Source: Sva-07 sp035527095
GTDB lineage: Bacteria; Actinomycetota; Acidimicrobiia; Acidimicrobiales; Ilumatobacteraceae
Assembly (NCBI GenBank): GCA_035527095.1
Contig: DATLBC010000140.1
Span: 12,479-76,478 of the forward strand
Reading direction: 5' to 3'
DNA length: 64,000 nt
Translations under genes and position numbers: made by a program
Notes under the pieces: generated by a model
Told to the model about the DNA's origin: nothing
Databases searched by the model: none
What the model saw: only the letters and a program-made list of their open reading frames with translations
In this document: positions 32,084 through 40,604 of the stretch, one piece after another
Numbering within the stretch: position 1 is the first letter of the stretch
Layout: each line of letters starts with the position of its first letter

Positions 32084-32089
32084 TAGGTT
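32084..32089 (+). promoter_or_regulatory. leaderless -10 element (marR-argJ)
   Basis: TAGGTT lies 6 bases before the ATG at 32096. TTGACC at 32054-32059 may serve as a -35 for this or an overlapping TAGGGG. Confidence 0.5.
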
Positions 32090-32095
32090 CGAGGT

Positions 32096-32545
32096 ATGGG
32101 CACGACATGGCTGACCGCGAGCGAGATGACGGCATGGCGCACGTACATCGAGACGTTCGGCGACCTGATCGCCGCGATCGAGCGTGATCTGGCCGAGCAC
32201 GACCTGACACTCGGCGACTACCAGGTGTTCGTGTACCTGTCCGAGGCGCCGAACCATTCGATGCGCATGTGCGATCTCGCCGATCTGCTGCAATTGTCAC
32301 CGAGCGGCTTGACCCGTCGCCTCGATGGGCTGGTCAAGGCAGGATTCGTGACTCGCGAACCGTCGACCGACGATCGGAGGGTGATGCTGGCCACGCTCAC
32401 ACCGACGGGATTCAGCACCCTCGAGGCCGCTGCCCCCGTTCACGTGGCGAGCGTGCGTCGCCACATCTTCGACCATCTCGACGACGACCAGGTCGATGCG
32501 CTGGCGTCGATCTTCCAGTCGATCAAGCTCGGGCTGGAAAAGTGA
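32096..32545 (+). CDS. MarR family transcriptional regulator
   Basis: A 149-residue winged-helix regulator with MRMCDLADLLQLSPSGLTRR as the recognition region, LVKAGFVTREPSTDDRRVM as the wing, and N- and C-terminal dimerisation helices. The effector is unknown. Its stop overlaps the GTG of argJ (GTGA), so regulator and enzyme are translationally coupled. Confidence 0.9.
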   Translation: MGTTWLTASEMTAWRTYIETFGDLIAAIERDLAEHDLTLGDYQVFVYLSEAPNHSMRMCDLADLLQLSPSGLTRRLDGLVKAGFVTREPSTDDRRVMLATLTPTGFSTLEAAAPVHVASVRRHIFDHLDDDQVDALASIFQSIKLGLEK

Positions 32546-33699
32546 CCACCCTCCCGCAGGGTTTCCGCAGCCACGTTGCGAACATCGGCGTCAAGGACGA
32601 CACCGACGACTTCGTGGTGATCACGGCTGAACACGCAGTCCCCGTCGCCGGCGTGTTCACGAAGAGCCGGTTCGCCGGGCCGAGCGTCACCCTCAGTCGA
32701 GCTCAGATTGCCGACGGTCAGGCCCATGCCGTCGTGGTCATCTCGAAGAACGCCAACGTCGCCACAGGCCCGCAGGGCCATGCCGACGCCGTCGAGGTCG
32801 CCCAGCGGGTGGCTGCACGGCTCGGCTGCGAGCCGACTGACGTCGTGGTCACCTCGACCGGCGTGATCGGGCGTCGTTACCCGATCGAGCGCATCCGCGC
32901 CGGGATCGATGCCCTGCCCGCGGAACTCACGTCCGACGATGCCGCCGGGCCGGCGCGCGGCATGATGACCACCGACACGGTCCCCAACCTCGCCGAGGCG
33001 TCCGTCGCCGGCTCATCCGCACGCGTCCTCGGGATGGCCAAGGGCGTCGGGATGATCGAGCCCGACATGGCGACGCACATCTCGCTGATCTTCACCGACG
33101 CCGCACTCACGAGCACCGACCTCGACGCCGTGTTCCGGCGCGTGGTCGACCGGACGTTCAACTGCGTCAGTGTCGACACCGACACCTCGACCAGCGACTC
33201 GTCGGTGATCATGGCCTCGGGCGCCGCCGGCCCGGTCGACCTCGATGCCTTCGAAGTGGCACTGCACGCTGTGGCGCTCGACCTGACCACGCAGATCGCC
33301 AGCGACGGCGAGGGTGCTCACTCGTTGATCGAGGTACACGTCGATCGCGCCCGCGACACCACACAGGCCAAGCGCGTCGCCAAGGCGATCGTCAACTCGC
33401 CGCTGGTGAAGACCGCCGTCCACGGCGGGGATCCCAACTGGGGTCGGGTGGCGATGGCGATCGGCAAGTGCAGCGACGACACCGACATCGATCAGGATGC
33501 GGTGGTGATCCGCTTCGGCGACACCGAGGTGTACCCGCGCCAACTCGATGACACCGCCCTGGGCGCATTGTCGGACTACATGCGCAGCCCCGAGGTCCGC
33601 ATCCACGTGTCCCTCGCCACCGGCGACGACGAAGCCACCGTGTGGGGCTGCGACCTGAGCGACACCTACGTCCGCTTCAACGCCGACTACACCACCTGA
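32542..33699 (+). CDS. argJ: ArgJ-family ornithine/glutamate N-acetyltransferase
   Basis: A 385-residue ArgJ-fold enzyme, which self-cleaves at an Ala-Thr bond to free a catalytic Thr. The block MAKGVGMIEPDMATH contains that Ala-Thr pair; NANVATGPQGHADA, STGVIGRRYP and GGDPNWGRVAMAIGK are the other signatures. ArgJ recycles acetyl from N-acetylornithine to glutamate. No other arginine gene is near, and the gene is coupled to a MarR regulator, so a specialised acyltransferase role is possible. It starts with GTG. Confidence 0.85.
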   Translation: MTTLPQGFRSHVANIGVKDDTDDFVVITAEHAVPVAGVFTKSRFAGPSVTLSRAQIADGQAHAVVVISKNANVATGPQGHADAVEVAQRVAARLGCEPTDVVVTSTGVIGRRYPIERIRAGIDALPAELTSDDAAGPARGMMTTDTVPNLAEASVAGSSARVLGMAKGVGMIEPDMATHISLIFTDAALTSTDLDAVFRRVVDRTFNCVSVDTDTSTSDSSVIMASGAAGPVDLDAFEVALHAVALDLTTQIASDGEGAHSLIEVHVDRARDTTQAKRVAKAIVNSPLVKTAVHGGDPNWGRVAMAIGKCSDDTDIDQDAVVIRFGDTEVYPRQLDDTALGALSDYMRSPEVRIHVSLATGDDEATVWGCDLSDTYVRFNADYTT

Positions 33700-33812
33700 C
33701 CACCCGTTCAGCGGTGTGCGAACCCGCCGCATCTGCGTGATTCGCTCATCATCACCAGTGGGACAGCCGGCAATGCTCGCGGGGCGACCTCTCGGCTGTG
33801 CGAACATGCGCG

Positions 33813-34835
33813 ATGGCCGAACCGCGACTGCTGGCACACCTGGCGAAACTCGGCGCCACCGCCGCCCAGATCTCCGATCTCGACGACGACGACCTGATCG
33901 GCCTTGCGGGCGACCTGCAACTTGCCAGCGGGCTGTCACTCACGCTCGACGACGTTGCCCGACAGACGGGCTGCGAACGCGATGAGGTGCGCGCAATCTA
34001 CGAGGGTCTCGGCCTCCGAGTCGACGACCTGGCTGGTTTCGGCGACGGCGACGTCGCCCTGGTCTCGCTGATTGCGCACGACACGAGCGGGATCATCGAG
34101 ACGGTCGGGACACAGATCCTGCGGGTCGCCGGAAGTTCACTTTCACGCCTGGCCGAGGCAACGGTGGCGGCCTACGTCCAAGACGTGGAGCATCGAGACG
34201 ACTCACGTGACGTCATCGCCGAGGCGGATCAGAACGCGTTCGCGTCGACTCTCGTCCTCGTGCTGGGGGACATGCTGCCCACCGTGTTCCGTCATCACAT
34301 GTGGACGTCGGTCCGTCGCCAACGCGTCGCACAGCACGGCATCGCCGATCCACAGGTCGTCCGCATGGCCGTGGGATTCGTCGATCTGGTCGGGTTCACC
34401 TCGTTCTCGCGATTTGCGTCACCTGCCGAACTCATCGCAGTGATCGAGGACTTCGAGCGGCGAGCGTTCGAGACGGCACACCGGTACGGCGGCCGGATCG
34501 TCAAGAGCATCGGCGACGAAGTGATGATCGCAGCGAGCGACGCTCGCATCGTTTCAGCGATCGCCCTCGAACTGATCGGCACGACCGGCGATGATCCCTC
34601 GGTTGCTCCGCGGGCCGGGGTCAGCGCCGGCGACGTGTTGTTCAGACTGGGCGACTACTACGGTCCAGTGGTCAATCTGGCCTCGCGGCTCACCGCTGAA
34701 GCGGTGCCCGGCGAGGTGCTCACCGATCAGTCGACCGACGTTGGCCCGGACATGGCGCTGCAGCCCGCCGGCCGGAGAACCCTCAAGGGGTTCGCCGAAC
34801 CGGTCACGGTCTGGTCGATCGAGCCGTTCACCTGA
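33813..34835 (+). CDS. class III adenylate/guanylate cyclase
   Basis: A 340-residue protein with an N-terminal helical regulatory domain (1-~180, LARQTGCERDEVRAIYEGLG-like), similar in layout to mycobacterial Rv2212, and a C-terminal class III cyclase domain. Catalytic features are present: metal-binding Asp in VGFVDLVGFT, the second Asp in KSIGDEVM with the preceding Lys, and GDYYGPVVNLASRL with the Asn/Arg pair. It is soluble, with no membrane segment. The likely product is cAMP. A GTG five codons upstream is an alternative start. Confidence 0.85.
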   Translation: MAEPRLLAHLAKLGATAAQISDLDDDDLIGLAGDLQLASGLSLTLDDVARQTGCERDEVRAIYEGLGLRVDDLAGFGDGDVALVSLIAHDTSGIIETVGTQILRVAGSSLSRLAEATVAAYVQDVEHRDDSRDVIAEADQNAFASTLVLVLGDMLPTVFRHHMWTSVRRQRVAQHGIADPQVVRMAVGFVDLVGFTSFSRFASPAELIAVIEDFERRAFETAHRYGGRIVKSIGDEVMIAASDARIVSAIALELIGTTGDDPSVAPRAGVSAGDVLFRLGDYYGPVVNLASRLTAEAVPGEVLTDQSTDVGPDMALQPAGRRTLKGFAEPVTVWSIEPFT

Positions 34836-34859
34836 CCCTCTCGGATCGGGCGATCTCGG

Positions 34860-35636
34860 TCACTTCGGCGGCATACGGATGCCGCCGTCGACTCGAATCG
34901 ACTCGGCGTTCATGTAGCTGTTGGTGATGCACTCGACCACCATCGAGGCGAGCTGCTCCGGATCGCCGAGGCGCTTCGGAAACAGCACGCCCTTCTGGAG
35001 GTTCTCCTTGAACGCTTCACTGGCGTCGCCTTCGCCGTAGATCGGGGTGTCGATCAGGCCCGGAGCCACCGTGTTGACGCGGATGCCCACGGCGGACAGG
35101 TCGCGGGCGACCGGCAGAGTCATGCCGACGACACCGCCCTTCGACGCCGAGTAGCTGGCCTGGCCGATCTGCCCGTCGAACGCCGCCACGGAGGCGATGT
35201 TCACGATGGCGCCGCGCTCGCCGTGTTCGAGCGGCTCGGTGGTGCTCATCGCTGTCGCCGCAACTCGGATGCAGTCGAACGTACCGATCAGGTTGATGGC
35301 GATGACCTTCTTGAAGGCGTCGAGGTTGGCGGCCGACTCGAGCGACCCGTCCTTACCGATCGTTCGCTGCGCCCAGCCGATGCCGGCGGAGTTGACGAGC
35401 ACCCGAACCGGTCCCATCGACTTCGCCATCTCGACGGCGTTGACGATGTCGTCGGTGTTGGTGACGTCGACCTTGCAGAACGCTCCGCCGATCTCGTCGG
35501 CGAGTTCGTTGCCCTTGTCCTCCTGCAGGTCGGCGATGACGACCTTGGCACCGCGGGCGGCCAGCATGCGGGCTGCGGCCGCACCGATTCCCGATGCTCC
35601 ACCGGTGACGATTGCACTTGCTCCAGAAATGTCCAT
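34860..35636 (-). CDS. SDR family oxidoreductase
   Basis: A 258-residue classical short-chain dehydrogenase: IVTGGASGIGAAAARML for NAD binding, VLVNSAGIG, NIASVAAFDGQIGQ, and the catalytic YSASKGG. The C-terminus, RVDGGIRMPPK, and overall pattern resemble type 2 3-hydroxyacyl-CoA dehydrogenases of fatty-acid beta-oxidation. That specificity is inference. Confidence 0.88.
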   Translation of the reverse strand: MDISGASAIVTGGASGIGAAAARMLAARGAKVVIADLQEDKGNELADEIGGAFCKVDVTNTDDIVNAVEMAKSMGPVRVLVNSAGIGWAQRTIGKDGSLESAANLDAFKKVIAINLIGTFDCIRVAATAMSTTEPLEHGERGAIVNIASVAAFDGQIGQASYSASKGGVVGMTLPVARDLSAVGIRVNTVAPGLIDTPIYGEGDASEAFKENLQKGVLFPKRLGDPEQLASMVVECITNSYMNAESIRVDGGIRMPPK

Positions 35637-35644
35637 GAGGCCGA

Positions 35645-35650
35645 AAGCTA
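35645..35650 (-). promoter_or_regulatory. leaderless -10 element (SDR gene)
   Basis: On the minus strand this reads TAGCTT, 8 bases before the ATG at 35636. Confidence 0.5.
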
Positions 35651-35703
35651 TTCGCCGGGCGGCCTCGGCAAGGAATCCGACCGGGGGAACTCGCTCGGCT
35701 GGT

Positions 35704-36830
35704 TCAGGCCGGGGCGGGCCCGACGCCGTACCGAGTGTCGACCACCCGGTCGGGCACCATCGCGGCGTAGGTGTCGGTTCGGTTGAACCAACCGTTCACG
35801 TCGAGGAGAAAGTGTGTGTCGCTGTGGGTGTAGATGCACACCGATCCACCGGCACCGATCGTTGCGATGACGTTGTTCGCCGTCACCCGCCCGCGCGAGT
35901 AGTTCAGGTTTGCCGTCAGCGGACGGGGTGTTCCGCACGGCCACACCGTCGCGAATCCAGCTCCGGGGGGATTGACGGCCGTGACATTCACCGACACGGA
36001 CTCGGCGTCGGCGGGGATCGTGACCGTCTGCCCGGCCACGACCATCTCGCGACCCGTGACCTGGACCTGCAACGGCTGACTCGGACGGATGAACGTCCGC
36101 GATCCAAGACCCTCACGGGTATCGACCCAACGCTGGGGGACGGCCGACACGAACGCCGACGATGCAGGAGTGGCCCCAGCCGTGAACCATCCGACGACGT
36201 CGACGACGAGGTCGGTCCGTGCGTGCGTGTAGAAGCACAGGGTGCCACCGGCGCCGAGCGGCGCGATCGCTCCGTTGGCCCTGACGGCACCGGCACTGAA
36301 GTTCAGCGTCGACACGACAGGCCGGTCCACACCACATGGCCACACCGTGACGTAACCAGCGCTGACCGGGTCGACGGCGGTGACGTTGATCGCCGCGGCC
36401 ACGGCGTTCGCGGGGATGACCGTTGCGCTGCCGTCGATGCGTTGGGCTCCGGCGCCGATCACCTGCAGGGTGACTGGCGTCTCCGGACGAATCCGTCCGA
36501 GTGGCACGCCGAGACCTTCGCGGGAGTCGATGAGCCGCTTCGGGGTGATCGCGGTGAATCCGGATCCGGACGCGTCGGCCGGTCCGAACCATCCACCGAT
36601 GTCGATCACGACGTCGGTGGCAGCATGGGAGTACACGCAGGTCTTGCCGTTGGCATCGACCGGAGCGATCACTCCGTTGCCGTCGACCGCCCCTCGCGAG
36701 TAGTTGAGGTTCGAGGTGAGGGGTCGAGGCGCCGCGCAGGGCCACACGGTCACGAATCCGCCGCTCACCGGATCGATGGCAGCCACGTTCAACGACACGG
36801 CCGTCACATTCGCAGGGACCGTGGAGACGG
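35704..36830 (-). repeat. three tandem ~115-residue surface repeats
   Basis: The 3' third of the SpoIID-type gene encodes three homologous units, each with a (I/V)PA-(N/D)-(A/V) start, a VTVWPC strand, LN(Y/F)S, a C-(V/F/I)-Y-(S/T)-H pair and a GWF end. Each unit has two conserved Cys. The DNA of the units is diverged. Confidence 0.7.
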
Positions 36831-38967
36831 CGCCGTCGGCTGCCGTGACGGTCCGACCCACGACGGGGATCTCGATCCGCCTGGGCGGGGCGAGGCGGCC
36901 GCCGATCGATGGCGACATCGTGACGAGCGACTGACGAAGCCAGAGCGCGAACTGCGCCTGTCCGGTGGTGGTCAGATGCACACCGTCGCTGAACCAGCGA
37001 ACACGCTCCGGCCCCGAACTCGCCGTGTTCCAGTCGAGCACGGTCAGGTTGGGCCAGCGCGACCGGGCAGCGCTCAGCGCGGCGTTGGTGGGTCCGTAGA
37101 CAGACGCACCGGCACTCTTGCGGATGTCGGCGAGATTCACCCATGCCACCTGCCTGACGCCTCGGGCAGTGAGCGCCGACATCATTGCGTCGATGTCGGC
37201 GGCGATGTTGGCCGACGGGTTGTACCCCAACTCCACCACGGCGAGCGCCGTGTTCACGGGTACCGATGCCGCAGCCTGCACACCGCTCGGCGACGGCGGG
37301 GTCTTGGTGATGAAGCGGCTGTCGAGCACGTCGACGCGCAGCGACGGGAACGTTCCGTCGGAAAGTATCCGGAACTCCGAGGTCGTGGATCCGGCGATCG
37401 AGTTGCCAACCGAGTCTCCGATCAGCGCAACCGACGACGACACGGTGTCACGAGTGATCACACGCACGGTGAACCCAGGCGACGGAAGGGCATTGGCGCC
37501 ACGAAAGTCCCACGCCTGCTGACGGAAGGTCCTGCCGTTCGAGCCGGTGAGCACGATGTCGTTGAACCAGATGCCGTCGAACTGCTGATAGGTCGTCGAC
37601 GCGGCCTGGACCATCGACGCCGACGTGATCGAGCCGAGCCCGTACCGAGCGGCGAGCGTGTCGGCGTCGAGTATCCGCGTCCAGCGGTGGTTCGGGTTGT
37701 TCGCCGTGGCGTCGCCCGGAGCGTCGTCCACGGCGGTGAAGACGCCGCCGGCAGTGCGCGGCCCATTCGAAGCGGAGAACTCGGTCGACGCGACGTTGCC
37801 GTTCGGGAACTTGCGGACCATGCCGGCGGTCGCCGCGATCGCGGCGTCAGTGCGCGGGTCCTCGACATTGACCGGCGCCGCGGTCGCCGTCGATCGGCGG
37901 GCCGACCCGAAGTAGACCTGACACGACTGCGAGTCACAGATCGATGCGTACGAATACCGGCGCTGTTGGATCCCGTACGACCGTGCGGCGACTGCCTGCG
38001 CCCGAACCGCATTCACGCCCCGTCCTGATCCGGCATCTGCCCAGCTTGCGGAGATCTCCTTCGGGACGACCCCGCGCAGGTAGTCCTCGGTCTTCACGTC
38101 GTTGACGACCCGGTTGCCATCGGACTCGCTGCGGACCTCGACCCGACCTCGGTAGTGGGTGACGACGCCGTTCGAACTGCACAGTCCGAGGACACTCGAC
38201 GGCGCCGCAGCCGAGTTCTCGCCGGTCGCCGTCGTGAACGTGACGGGCCCAGTGACCGTGGTCAGCAGCGACCAACTCGCCGCGGAGGACCCGCCGGCGA
38301 TGAGTTGGCGAGCGCGAGTCGCGTCGGCCGACTGCCACACTCCGGTCACCGGAAGCCCCTGGTCTCCCTGCCAATCGCGCAGGCGCGCCTCGGTGAGATT
38401 CCCGAAGGCGCCGTCGACGGAGAGCGCGCTGTCGCCCGCGATGCGGAACGTGTTGAGGAATTCCTGGATTTGGCGGACTCCGGCGTTGTCGCCGGACCCC
38501 TTGGCAATCGGACCGTTCGGCACGACGAGACTCGACGCGCTGGGGCACGCCGAGGAGTTCGAGCCATAGATCTGGAATCGGTTTGCCGAGATCTCTCGGG
38601 CGTACATCGACACTCGGCTGAGCCCGGCCGCAGACACGGTGCCCGAACCCGCCGTCACCCCGACGATGGACGCGTTGTCGAGGCCGAGGAGTCGAACCCT
38701 GATTCGCGCCTGGCTGGTTGCGACCTCACCGAGTGTCGTGCCGCCGTAGTAGTGATCGAGGATCCACTGCCACGACTTGTTCTGGTCGACTGCCCAGCCG
38801 TAGGCGCCCCACTGGCTCATCCCGCGCCCGTGACCGAGTCCGGTGCCCTCGATCACGACGGCGACAACGTCGCTGGGCGCAGCGGACGCGGTCCTGGATC
38901 CACCTGGAACGACCGGAAGAAGCGTCGCTCCGAGCACGGCGGCGACGACGAGGGCAACTCGACGCAT
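35704..38967 (-). CDS. secreted SpoIID / peptidoglycan-binding / SGNH / repeat protein
   Basis: A 1087-residue secreted protein. It has a signal peptide (1-30, ending SRTASAA) and a SpoIID/LytB domain split in two (GTGLGHGRGMSQWGAYGWA at ~40-60; DYLRGVVPKEISASW and RAQAVAARSYGI at ~295-335). A peptidoglycan-binding domain lies between them (~163-225). An SGNH hydrolase domain has GDS at 517-519 and DGVH at 661-664. Three ~115-residue tandem repeats (~715-1087) each carry NVTAVDP, VTVWPC, LNYSRG, WF and DTREGLG-like motifs. SpoIID proteins are lytic transglycosylases; the repeats probably face the outside. TACGGT 8 bases upstream supports the ATG at 38967. Confidence 0.85.
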   Translation of the reverse strand: MRRVALVVAAVLGATLLPVVPGGSRTASAAPSDVVAVVIEGTGLGHGRGMSQWGAYGWAVDQNKSWQWILDHYYGGTTLGEVATSQARIRVRLLGLDNASIVGVTAGSGTVSAAGLSRVSMYAREISANRFQIYGSNSSACPSASSLVVPNGPIAKGSGDNAGVRQIQEFLNTFRIAGDSALSVDGAFGNLTEARLRDWQGDQGLPVTGVWQSADATRARQLIAGGSSAASWSLLTTVTGPVTFTTATGENSAAAPSSVLGLCSSNGVVTHYRGRVEVRSESDGNRVVNDVKTEDYLRGVVPKEISASWADAGSGRGVNAVRAQAVAARSYGIQQRRYSYASICDSQSCQVYFGSARRSTATAAPVNVEDPRTDAAIAATAGMVRKFPNGNVASTEFSASNGPRTAGGVFTAVDDAPGDATANNPNHRWTRILDADTLAARYGLGSITSASMVQAASTTYQQFDGIWFNDIVLTGSNGRTFRQQAWDFRGANALPSPGFTVRVITRDTVSSSVALIGDSVGNSIAGSTTSEFRILSDGTFPSLRVDVLDSRFITKTPPSPSGVQAAASVPVNTALAVVELGYNPSANIAADIDAMMSALTARGVRQVAWVNLADIRKSAGASVYGPTNAALSAARSRWPNLTVLDWNTASSGPERVRWFSDGVHLTTTGQAQFALWLRQSLVTMSPSIGGRLAPPRRIEIPVVGRTVTAADGAVSTVPANVTAVSLNVAAIDPVSGGFVTVWPCAAPRPLTSNLNYSRGAVDGNGVIAPVDANGKTCVYSHAATDVVIDIGGWFGPADASGSGFTAITPKRLIDSREGLGVPLGRIRPETPVTLQVIGAGAQRIDGSATVIPANAVAAAINVTAVDPVSAGYVTVWPCGVDRPVVSTLNFSAGAVRANGAIAPLGAGGTLCFYTHARTDLVVDVVGWFTAGATPASSAFVSAVPQRWVDTREGLGSRTFIRPSQPLQVQVTGREMVVAGQTVTIPADAESVSVNVTAVNPPGAGFATVWPCGTPRPLTANLNYSRGRVTANNVIATIGAGGSVCIYTHSDTHFLLDVNGWFNRTDTYAAMVPDRVVDTRYGVGPAPA

Positions 38968-38975
38968 GTAACGCA

Positions 38976-38981
38976 ACCGTA
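38976..38981 (-). promoter_or_regulatory. leaderless -10 element (SpoIID-type gene)
   Basis: On the minus strand this reads TACGGT, 8 bases before the ATG at 38967, and it decides the start among several in-frame ATGs. Confidence 0.5.
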
Positions 38982-39100
38982 ACGTGCGCGCGGAACGTGA
39001 GAGCATCACCACGCAACGTTCTTCGGCACGACCACTGCTGGGCTTGACGGCATCTTGCCGAACGATGCTCCGATCCACGGCCTCCCACGGCGTCGCGTAC

Positions 39101-39106
39101 TACGTT
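39101..39106 (+). promoter_or_regulatory. -10 element upstream of the MBOAT gene
   Basis: TACGTT lies 6 bases before an ATG at 39113 that opens a short upstream frame, and 71 bases before the MBOAT ATG. Confidence 0.4.
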
Positions 39107-39112
39107 GCCAGC

Positions 39113-39205
39113 ATGTGCACGGTGGACCTCGGTGAATTCGAGCTGCCCATGCGACCCTCCGCCGCCGAACAGAGCGCATGCTGTTTTCCTCGCCGGTCTT
39201 CCTGA
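39113..39205 (+). CDS. possible leaderless upstream ORF before MBOAT gene
   Basis: A 30-codon frame (MCTVDLGEFELPMRPSAAEQ then SACCFPRRSS) starts 6 bases after TACGTT and ends 28 bases inside the MBOAT gene in another frame. It could couple or attenuate translation of the acyltransferase. It may equally be chance sequence in a leader, so confidence is low. Confidence 0.25.
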   Translation: MCTVDLGEFELPMRPSAAEQSACCFPRRSS

Positions 39206-40596
39206 CCGTCTTCCTCCCGATCGTTCTGGGGCTCTACTTCGTCGCCCCGACGCGGCTCCGCAACGCCGTGTTGCTCGTCGCAAGTTTGGTGTTCTACGCC
39301 TGGGGTTCCGGCGTGTACGTGCTGGTACTCATGGGCTCAGGGCTCGTCGCGTGGTTGTTCGGAGCCCGAGTTCACCAGCGCCGCAGCGCTGGCGCCTCCA
39401 CGACATCGACGATCGCTGCAGCGACGATCGTGCTGTTGGCGCCGCTGATCTGGTTCAAGTACGCGAGCTGGTTCAGCGTCAACATCGACGCAATCGTCGG
39501 CATCGTCGGCATCTCCTTTCCGGAGCTGTCGACACGCAACCTCCCGATCGGGATCTCGTTCTTCACGTTCCAGGCCATGTCATATGTCTTCGACGTCAAT
39601 CGTGCCGTGGCGCTCCGTCAGCGACGTTTCCGCGATTTCCTGCTCTACCTCGCCCTGTTCCCGCAACTGATCGCCGGGCCGATCGTTCGATACCAAACCG
39701 TTGCCGACCAACTCACCCATCGCATCAGCGACTCCGAACGCGTCACACTCGGACTGCAGCGTTTCGTGTTCGGTCTGGCGAAGAAGGTGATCGTCGCCGA
39801 CTCGGTCGGGTCCGTCGCCACTGCCGCGTTTGCGTCGCCGAACCCTTCGACGCTGACGGCATGGATCGGTGCAGTGGCATTTGCGCTCCAGATCTACTTC
39901 GATTTCAGCGGGTACTCCGACATGGCCATCGGACTGGGGAAGGTCTTCGGTTTCGACTTCCCAGAGAACTTCCGACGCCCATACTCCGCGCTGTCGATCA
40001 CCGACTTCTGGCGCCGGTGGCACATCACCCTGAGCGAGTGGTTCAGGGACTACGTCTACATCCCGTTGGGCGGAAACCGCGTGTCCACGGGTCGCCAGTA
40101 CGTCAACCTCATCACGGTCTTCTTCCTGACCGCACTGTGGCACGGCGCAGCCTGGACGTTCATGGTGTGGGGCGGTCTCCATGCTGCAGCGTTGATCGTC
40201 GAGCGCGTCACCGGTCGCAATCACGTCGAGCAATGCGCTCACCCGGTCATCGCTCGCACACGAACAGCGTTCCTCGTCGTGGTGTTCTGGGTGTTCTTCC
40301 GCGCCGAGGACCTCGGCATCGCCCAACGGATGCTCACGTCCATGTTCACCTGGCAGGGGATCGCGCTCGAGCCGGCATTCGTTGCCACGCTCACCTCGAG
40401 AAGCGTTCCCGCGCTGATCGGCGGCTCCGCAGTGTTCCTGCTGCCGCGCGAGCCACGCACGCTGTTCGTCGACTATCAGCAGCCGTCGACGATGCGGGCG
40501 ATTGGACGTCCGGTCGCGCTGGCCTGCGGTCTGATCGTGTCGTTCAGCCTCATCAGCACGGGCTCTCTCAGCCCATTCCTCTACTTCCAGTTCTGA
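39178..40596 (+). CDS. MBOAT family membrane O-acyltransferase (AlgI-like)
   Basis: A 472-residue polytopic membrane protein, about 11 hydrophobic segments. MBOAT signatures include PIGISFFTFQAMSYVFDV, FPQLIAGPIVRY, FDFSGYSDMAIGLGK, the RRWHITLSEWFRDYVYIPLGG block, and the invariant His322 in ALWHGAAWTF. AlgI-type proteins pass acetyl groups across the membrane for polysaccharide O-acetylation. The AlgX/AlgJ-like partner follows after 8 bases, so the pair forms one machine. Confidence 0.92.
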   Translation: MLFSSPVFLTVFLPIVLGLYFVAPTRLRNAVLLVASLVFYAWGSGVYVLVLMGSGLVAWLFGARVHQRRSAGASTTSTIAAATIVLLAPLIWFKYASWFSVNIDAIVGIVGISFPELSTRNLPIGISFFTFQAMSYVFDVNRAVALRQRRFRDFLLYLALFPQLIAGPIVRYQTVADQLTHRISDSERVTLGLQRFVFGLAKKVIVADSVGSVATAAFASPNPSTLTAWIGAVAFALQIYFDFSGYSDMAIGLGKVFGFDFPENFRRPYSALSITDFWRRWHITLSEWFRDYVYIPLGGNRVSTGRQYVNLITVFFLTALWHGAAWTFMVWGGLHAAALIVERVTGRNHVEQCAHPVIARTRTAFLVVVFWVFFRAEDLGIAQRMLTSMFTWQGIALEPAFVATLTSRSVPALIGGSAVFLLPREPRTLFVDYQQPSTMRAIGRPVALACGLIVSFSLISTGSLSPFLYFQF

Positions 40597-40604
40597 TCAG
40601 GACC

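Noticed and set aside
35637..35703. Possible small gene between SDR and the SpoIID-type gene
   Set aside because: The gap is 67 bases, holds only the SDR promoter element, and has no start with a following frame of note.
35197..38028. Long open frame opposite the SpoIID-type gene
   Set aside because: It has an Arg/Gly/His-rich shadow composition and no homology pattern, while the opposite strand has signal peptide, domains and repeats.
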